Below, piece by piece: positions 6,118 to 8,710 of a stretch of DNA of 8,710 nucleotides; the first letter of the stretch is position 1; each line of letters opens with the position of its first letter. Made by a program: the position numbers and the translations under genes. The notes under the pieces are model-generated. The model had not been told where the DNA came from, did not search any database, and worked only from the letters and a program-made list of their open reading frames with translations. This stretch comes from Lachnospira sp. UBA4285 (GTDB taxonomy: Bacteria > Bacillota > Clostridia > Lachnospirales > Lachnospiraceae): NCBI GenBank assembly GCA_002394965.1, contig DGVL01000080.1:9419-18128 (forward strand), in the 5' to 3' direction.

Positions 6118-8523
6118 TTGAACACAGCAGACAGGGGACTGACCTCGGCGGAGGCGGAAAGGCTCACAAGAGAGGGAAAGGCAAACGCTCAGGTACACGA
6201 GTCTTCCAAGACGGTCGGAAAGATCCTCCGGGAGAACATCTTCACATACTTCAACTTCCTGTTTCTGGTGCTGGGCGCCATGCTTTTTGTCGTCGGCGCC
6301 TACCGGGACATGACATTTCTCCTTATCATCGTCGCCAACACACTGATCGGGATCGGGCAGGAGCTCTACTCGAAGTCGGTCCTGGACAAGCTGTCTGTGC
6401 TGAATGCGCCGAAGACGGAGGTGTACCGGGACGGAGAAAGAATCGAGATCCCCACGGAGGAGCTCGTCCTCGGAGATCTGGTGCACTATCGCTCCGGAAA
6501 GCAGGTGGGAGCCGATGCCAGAGTGGAAGCGGGCAGTGTGCGCGTCAATGAGGCACTGGTCACCGGTGAGGCGGACGAGGTCATCAGAGAACCCGGAGAC
6601 CGGCTTCTCTCGGGGAGCTTCATTGTGTCCGGGAGCTGCGACGCGACTCTCACAGCCGTCGGGCAGGATTCCTATGTCTCTCATCTGACGGCCGAGGCAA
6701 AAAAGGCCGAAGGCGAGCAGCAGACCGAGATGATGCGCTCCCTCTCGAGACTTCTGTACGTGATCGGCATCATCATCGTGCCGCTTGGCATCGGAATGCT
6801 GGTTCAGGACATCCTGTTCCTGAATATGACGGTCTATCAGTCGGTGGTCGCGATGGTGGCCGCCATCATCGGAATGATACCGGAAGGCCTCTATCTGCTG
6901 ACCAGTGTGCGCCTCGCCATGGCGGTTGCGCTGCTCGCCCACCAGCGTGTCATCGTGCACCGCATGGCGAGTGTCGAGACGCTCGCACGGGTCGACACAC
7001 TCTGCGTCGACAAGACCGGCACCATCACAGACAATGAGATGAAAGTCCACGGCGTGAGAATCGTAGAGGGCGCACAAAAGGCGGAAGTGTTTGCGCATCT
7101 GGCCGATCTGACCGAGGCCATGAGCAGCGACAACCTGACGATGGCGACCCTCAAGTCCTACATCCGGAACAGACAGGAGAAAGCGGCCGGTGAGGCTGTG
7201 GCGCCGCGCGCGGTCTATCCGTTCACGTCGGAGCTCAAGTTTTCCGGCGCCTCGTTTGAATCGGCCGACTTAGTCATTGGTGCGCCGGAACGGCTTCTTC
7301 TCTCGGAATACGACCGCTACCGCAATGTCATCGAAGAGGGGGCCGAGCAGGGATACCGCGTTCTGGCCTTCGGCAGACTGCCCTCCGGCATCCGCCTGAA
7401 CGGCAGCCCCCTCACCTCCCCGATCATCCCGGAGGCGTTCATATTCCTTGGCAATGCAATCCGCGAGGAGGCGCCGGAGACCTTCCGATACTTCCAGGAA
7501 CAGGGCGTGACCGTCAAGGTCATCTCCGGCGACAATCCTGTCACGGTGTCGGCCGTGGCGAAGATGGCAGGCATCAAGGACGCCGACCGGTACATCGATG
7601 CCGGCGAGCTGAAGACCTGGGGCGACTACCGCGCCGGCGTCTCCCGCTACACGGTATTCGGACGGGTTCAGCCGGAGCAGAAGAAGAAGCTCATTGCGGC
7701 ACTGAAAGCCGACCGGCGCGTAGTTGCCATGACAGGCGACGGCGTCAACGACGTGCTCGCACTCAAGGAGGCGGACTGCTCCGTCGCCATGGCATCCGGA
7801 AGCGAGGCGGCTTCCGACTGTGCGCAGATCGTGCTGCTTGACTCCAACTTCTCCTGTCTGCCGGAGGTGGTCCTTCAGGGCCGACAGGTCGTCAACAACA
7901 TTCAGCGCTCCGCGTCGCTGTTTCTCGTGAAGAACATCTTCTCGATCCTCATGTGCATCCTGACACTTGCCTTCGCGCTGACGTATCCGCTGCGGGCGGC
8001 GCAGATCTCGCTGATTTCCGCCTTCACCATCGGCATGCCGGCGTTTCTGCTGGCGATGCAGCCGGAGAACAGACTGATCCGCGGAAAGTTCCTGGCGAAC
8101 GCGATATTAAACGCCCTGCCCGGAGGTCTGACGGACTTCGCGGCAGTGGCCAGCATGACGCTGTTTGGGACCATGGCCGGGATCCCGTTTGCGAACCAGT
8201 CGGTCATGACGGTCATCGTCATGCTGTTCGTGGGCGTGTGCGTGCTCATCCGCGTGTGCCGTCCGATGGACATCTTCCGCGTTATCGCGATCGTGCTTTC
8301 CGTCGTGGCTGCCGTCGGGGCGGTGATTCTTTTCCCATCGGTGTTCTCCATGACGATGATATCAAGGCGGGAGATCCTGCTTCTGATTCCGGTCTGCGCC
8401 ATCGCCGGCGCGCTGTTTTTCGGGCTGTCGGCGCTGATCGACCGCATACGCCGCTACTTTGGAGGCCGGGAGTACAGGATGTCCGGGTGGTACCGGAAAC
8501 TCCACCGCAGGAGCGGATGGTAA
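6118..8523 (+). CDS. P-type cation-transporting ATPase, CtpE-like
   Basis: This 801-residue inner-membrane pump has the full P-type cycle machinery. An N-terminal cytoplasmic segment leads to membrane helices 1-2 (about 44-82). The actuator domain follows with TGEA at 149-152, then helices 3-4 (about 211-273) with the ion-site motif PEGL at 255-258. The phosphorylated Asp is D298 in DKTGT (298-302), a compact nucleotide-binding domain follows with GAPE at 388-391, and the hinge TGDGVND is at 539-545. Six more hydrophobic segments (about 600-620, 628-647, 663-686, 694-712, 718-740, 751-774) give ten helices in all. The organisation resembles the CtpE group, of which a mycobacterial member was linked to calcium uptake. 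Transported ion cannot be assigned: helix 6 (SAFTIGMPAFLLAM) lacks the Asp used by SERCA-type calcium pumps. No metal-binding N-terminal domain is present. It begins with TTG behind AAAGGA and sits after a strong terminator. Confidence 0.92.
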   Translation: MNTADRGLTSAEAERLTREGKANAQVHESSKTVGKILRENIFTYFNFLFLVLGAMLFVVGAYRDMTFLLIIVANTLIGIGQELYSKSVLDKLSVLNAPKTEVYRDGERIEIPTEELVLGDLVHYRSGKQVGADARVEAGSVRVNEALVTGEADEVIREPGDRLLSGSFIVSGSCDATLTAVGQDSYVSHLTAEAKKAEGEQQTEMMRSLSRLLYVIGIIIVPLGIGMLVQDILFLNMTVYQSVVAMVAAIIGMIPEGLYLLTSVRLAMAVALLAHQRVIVHRMASVETLARVDTLCVDKTGTITDNEMKVHGVRIVEGAQKAEVFAHLADLTEAMSSDNLTMATLKSYIRNRQEKAAGEAVAPRAVYPFTSELKFSGASFESADLVIGAPERLLLSEYDRYRNVIEEGAEQGYRVLAFGRLPSGIRLNGSPLTSPIIPEAFIFLGNAIREEAPETFRYFQEQGVTVKVISGDNPVTVSAVAKMAGIKDADRYIDAGELKTWGDYRAGVSRYTVFGRVQPEQKKKLIAALKADRRVVAMTGDGVNDVLALKEADCSVAMASGSEAASDCAQIVLLDSNFSCLPEVVLQGRQVVNNIQRSASLFLVKNIFSILMCILTLAFALTYPLRAAQISLISAFTIGMPAFLLAMQPENRLIRGKFLANAILNALPGGLTDFAAVASMTLFGTMAGIPFANQSVMTVIVMLFVGVCVLIRVCRPMDIFRVIAIVLSVVAAVGAVILFPSVFSMTMISRREILLLIPVCAIAGALFFGLSALIDRIRRYFGGREYRMSGWYRKLHRRSGW

Positions 8524-8536
8524 GTGCGGATAAAAA

Positions 8537-8566
8537 TTGCGCCTCTGACGTGCAGAGTGCTATTAT
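8537..8566 (+). promoter_or_regulatory. Candidate extended -10 promoter for the pyrophosphatase gene
   Basis: TTGCGC (8537-8542) is followed after 18 bases by TATTAT (8561-8566, five of six to consensus) with an extended -10 TG at 8558-8559. The predicted start is near 8573, leaving a leader of about 68 bases. The spacer holds a small inverted repeat, CTCTG (8543-8547) and CAGAG (8553-8557), which could be an operator or chance. The -35 is weak, so confidence is moderate. No clear terminator for the ATPase gene is seen in this gap. Confidence 0.45.
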
Positions 8567-8590
8567 CTAAGAATCATGATCAGATGTAAC

Positions 8591-8625
8591 GTGCCGGTCA
8601 GCCGGGCAGATGCTGCCGCCGGTAC
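8591..8625 (+). other. Nested hairpin in the pyrophosphatase leader
   Basis: GTGCCGG (8591-8597) pairs with CCGGTAC (8619-8625) through seven pairs including one G-U, and inside it GGCAG (8605-8609) pairs with CTGCC (8613-8617) around an ATG loop. The structure ends five bases before the GGAGG ribosome site at 8630-8634. It has no T-tract, so it is not an intrinsic terminator; a role in translation or RNA stability is possible but not shown. Confidence 0.35.
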
Positions 8626-8640
8626 GGGCGGAGGAGAGGT

Positions 8641-8710
8641 ATGAGCGAGAAACATGTGATCGTCATCGGGCATAAGAACCCGGACACGGATTCCGTTTGC
8701 TCTGCGATCT
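8641..8710 (+). CDS. ppaC: Family II manganese-dependent inorganic pyrophosphatase, 5' part
   Basis: The first 23 residues are visible before the window ends: MSEKHVIVIG followed by HKNPDTDSVCSAI. This is the N-terminal signature of DHH-family (family II) inorganic pyrophosphatases, which hydrolyse pyrophosphate to two phosphates in the cytoplasm and drive biosynthetic reactions forward. H11, D15 and D17 correspond to manganese ligands in the HxNPDTD motif of this family. Clostridial versions often carry an inserted CBS-DRTGG regulatory module that binds adenine nucleotides, but that region lies beyond the window, so it cannot be said whether it is present. GGAGG at 8630-8634 is six bases before the ATG. 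A candidate promoter at 8537-8566 and a leader hairpin precede it. The family assignment rests on a short but diagnostic motif. Confidence 0.88.
   Translation, partial: MSEKHVIVIGHKNPDTDSVCSAI

Noticed and set aside
5992..7098. Minus-strand open frame opposite the start of the P-type ATPase
   Set aside because: It runs through the terminator hairpin and opposes conserved actuator and phosphorylation motifs of the ATPase; composition is that of a shadow frame.
1..8710. Search for mobile elements, CRISPR arrays, tRNA or rRNA genes, defence or toxin systems
   Set aside because: No direct repeat arrays, terminal inverted repeats, transposase motifs, tRNA-like cloverleaf or toxin/antitoxin pair were seen; gene content is housekeeping.

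Overview
This is ordinary chromosomal sequence from a bacterium that looks like a GC-rich member of the Clostridia, most probably Lachnospiraceae-like. That placement is inferred from the gene families and protein style (a ctpE-like P-type ATPase, a family II pyrophosphatase with a short intergenic leader, strong AGGAGG-type ribosome binding sites and TTG starts); no rRNA or other decisive marker is present. All recognised genes are on the + strand.

Layout. Positions 1-66 are the last codons of a gene ending in a SEC-C zinc-binding tail (SecA or another SEC-C protein), followed by an intrinsic terminator at 88-122. A compact gene run follows: a class I SAM-dependent methyltransferase (156-908, TTG start), the redox chaperone Hsp33 (915-1796), a shikimate-kinase-like P-loop kinase (1818-2366) and glutaminyl-tRNA synthetase (2382-4052). 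Gaps are only 6, 21 and 15 bases, so these four are probably one transcript. An FGGY kinase resembling xylulokinase (4120-5592) follows after 67 bases and may belong to the same unit, because no terminator or promoter is visible in that gap.

A small cold-shock-domain gene (5704-5925) has its own good promoter (TTGACA, 17-base spacer, TATTTT) and is closed by a very strong terminator (5998-6033, perfect 15-bp stem). Next is a P-type cation-transporting ATPase (6118-8523, TTG start), whose own promoter is not obvious. The window ends in the first 23 codons of a family II manganese-dependent inorganic pyrophosphatase (8641 onward), preceded by a likely extended -10 promoter and a nested leader hairpin.

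Functionally this is housekeeping and stress physiology: protein quality control, translation, sugar phosphorylation, RNA chaperoning, cation transport and pyrophosphate removal. I see no mobile element, phage gene, CRISPR array, tRNA, rRNA or defence system, and no convincing undescribed multi-gene system. The observations most worth a second look are the kinase whose shikimate-binding residues are altered, the degenerate KMSKS loop in GlnRS, start-codon corrections for two genes, and the promoter/terminator arrangements around the methyltransferase and the P-type ATPase.
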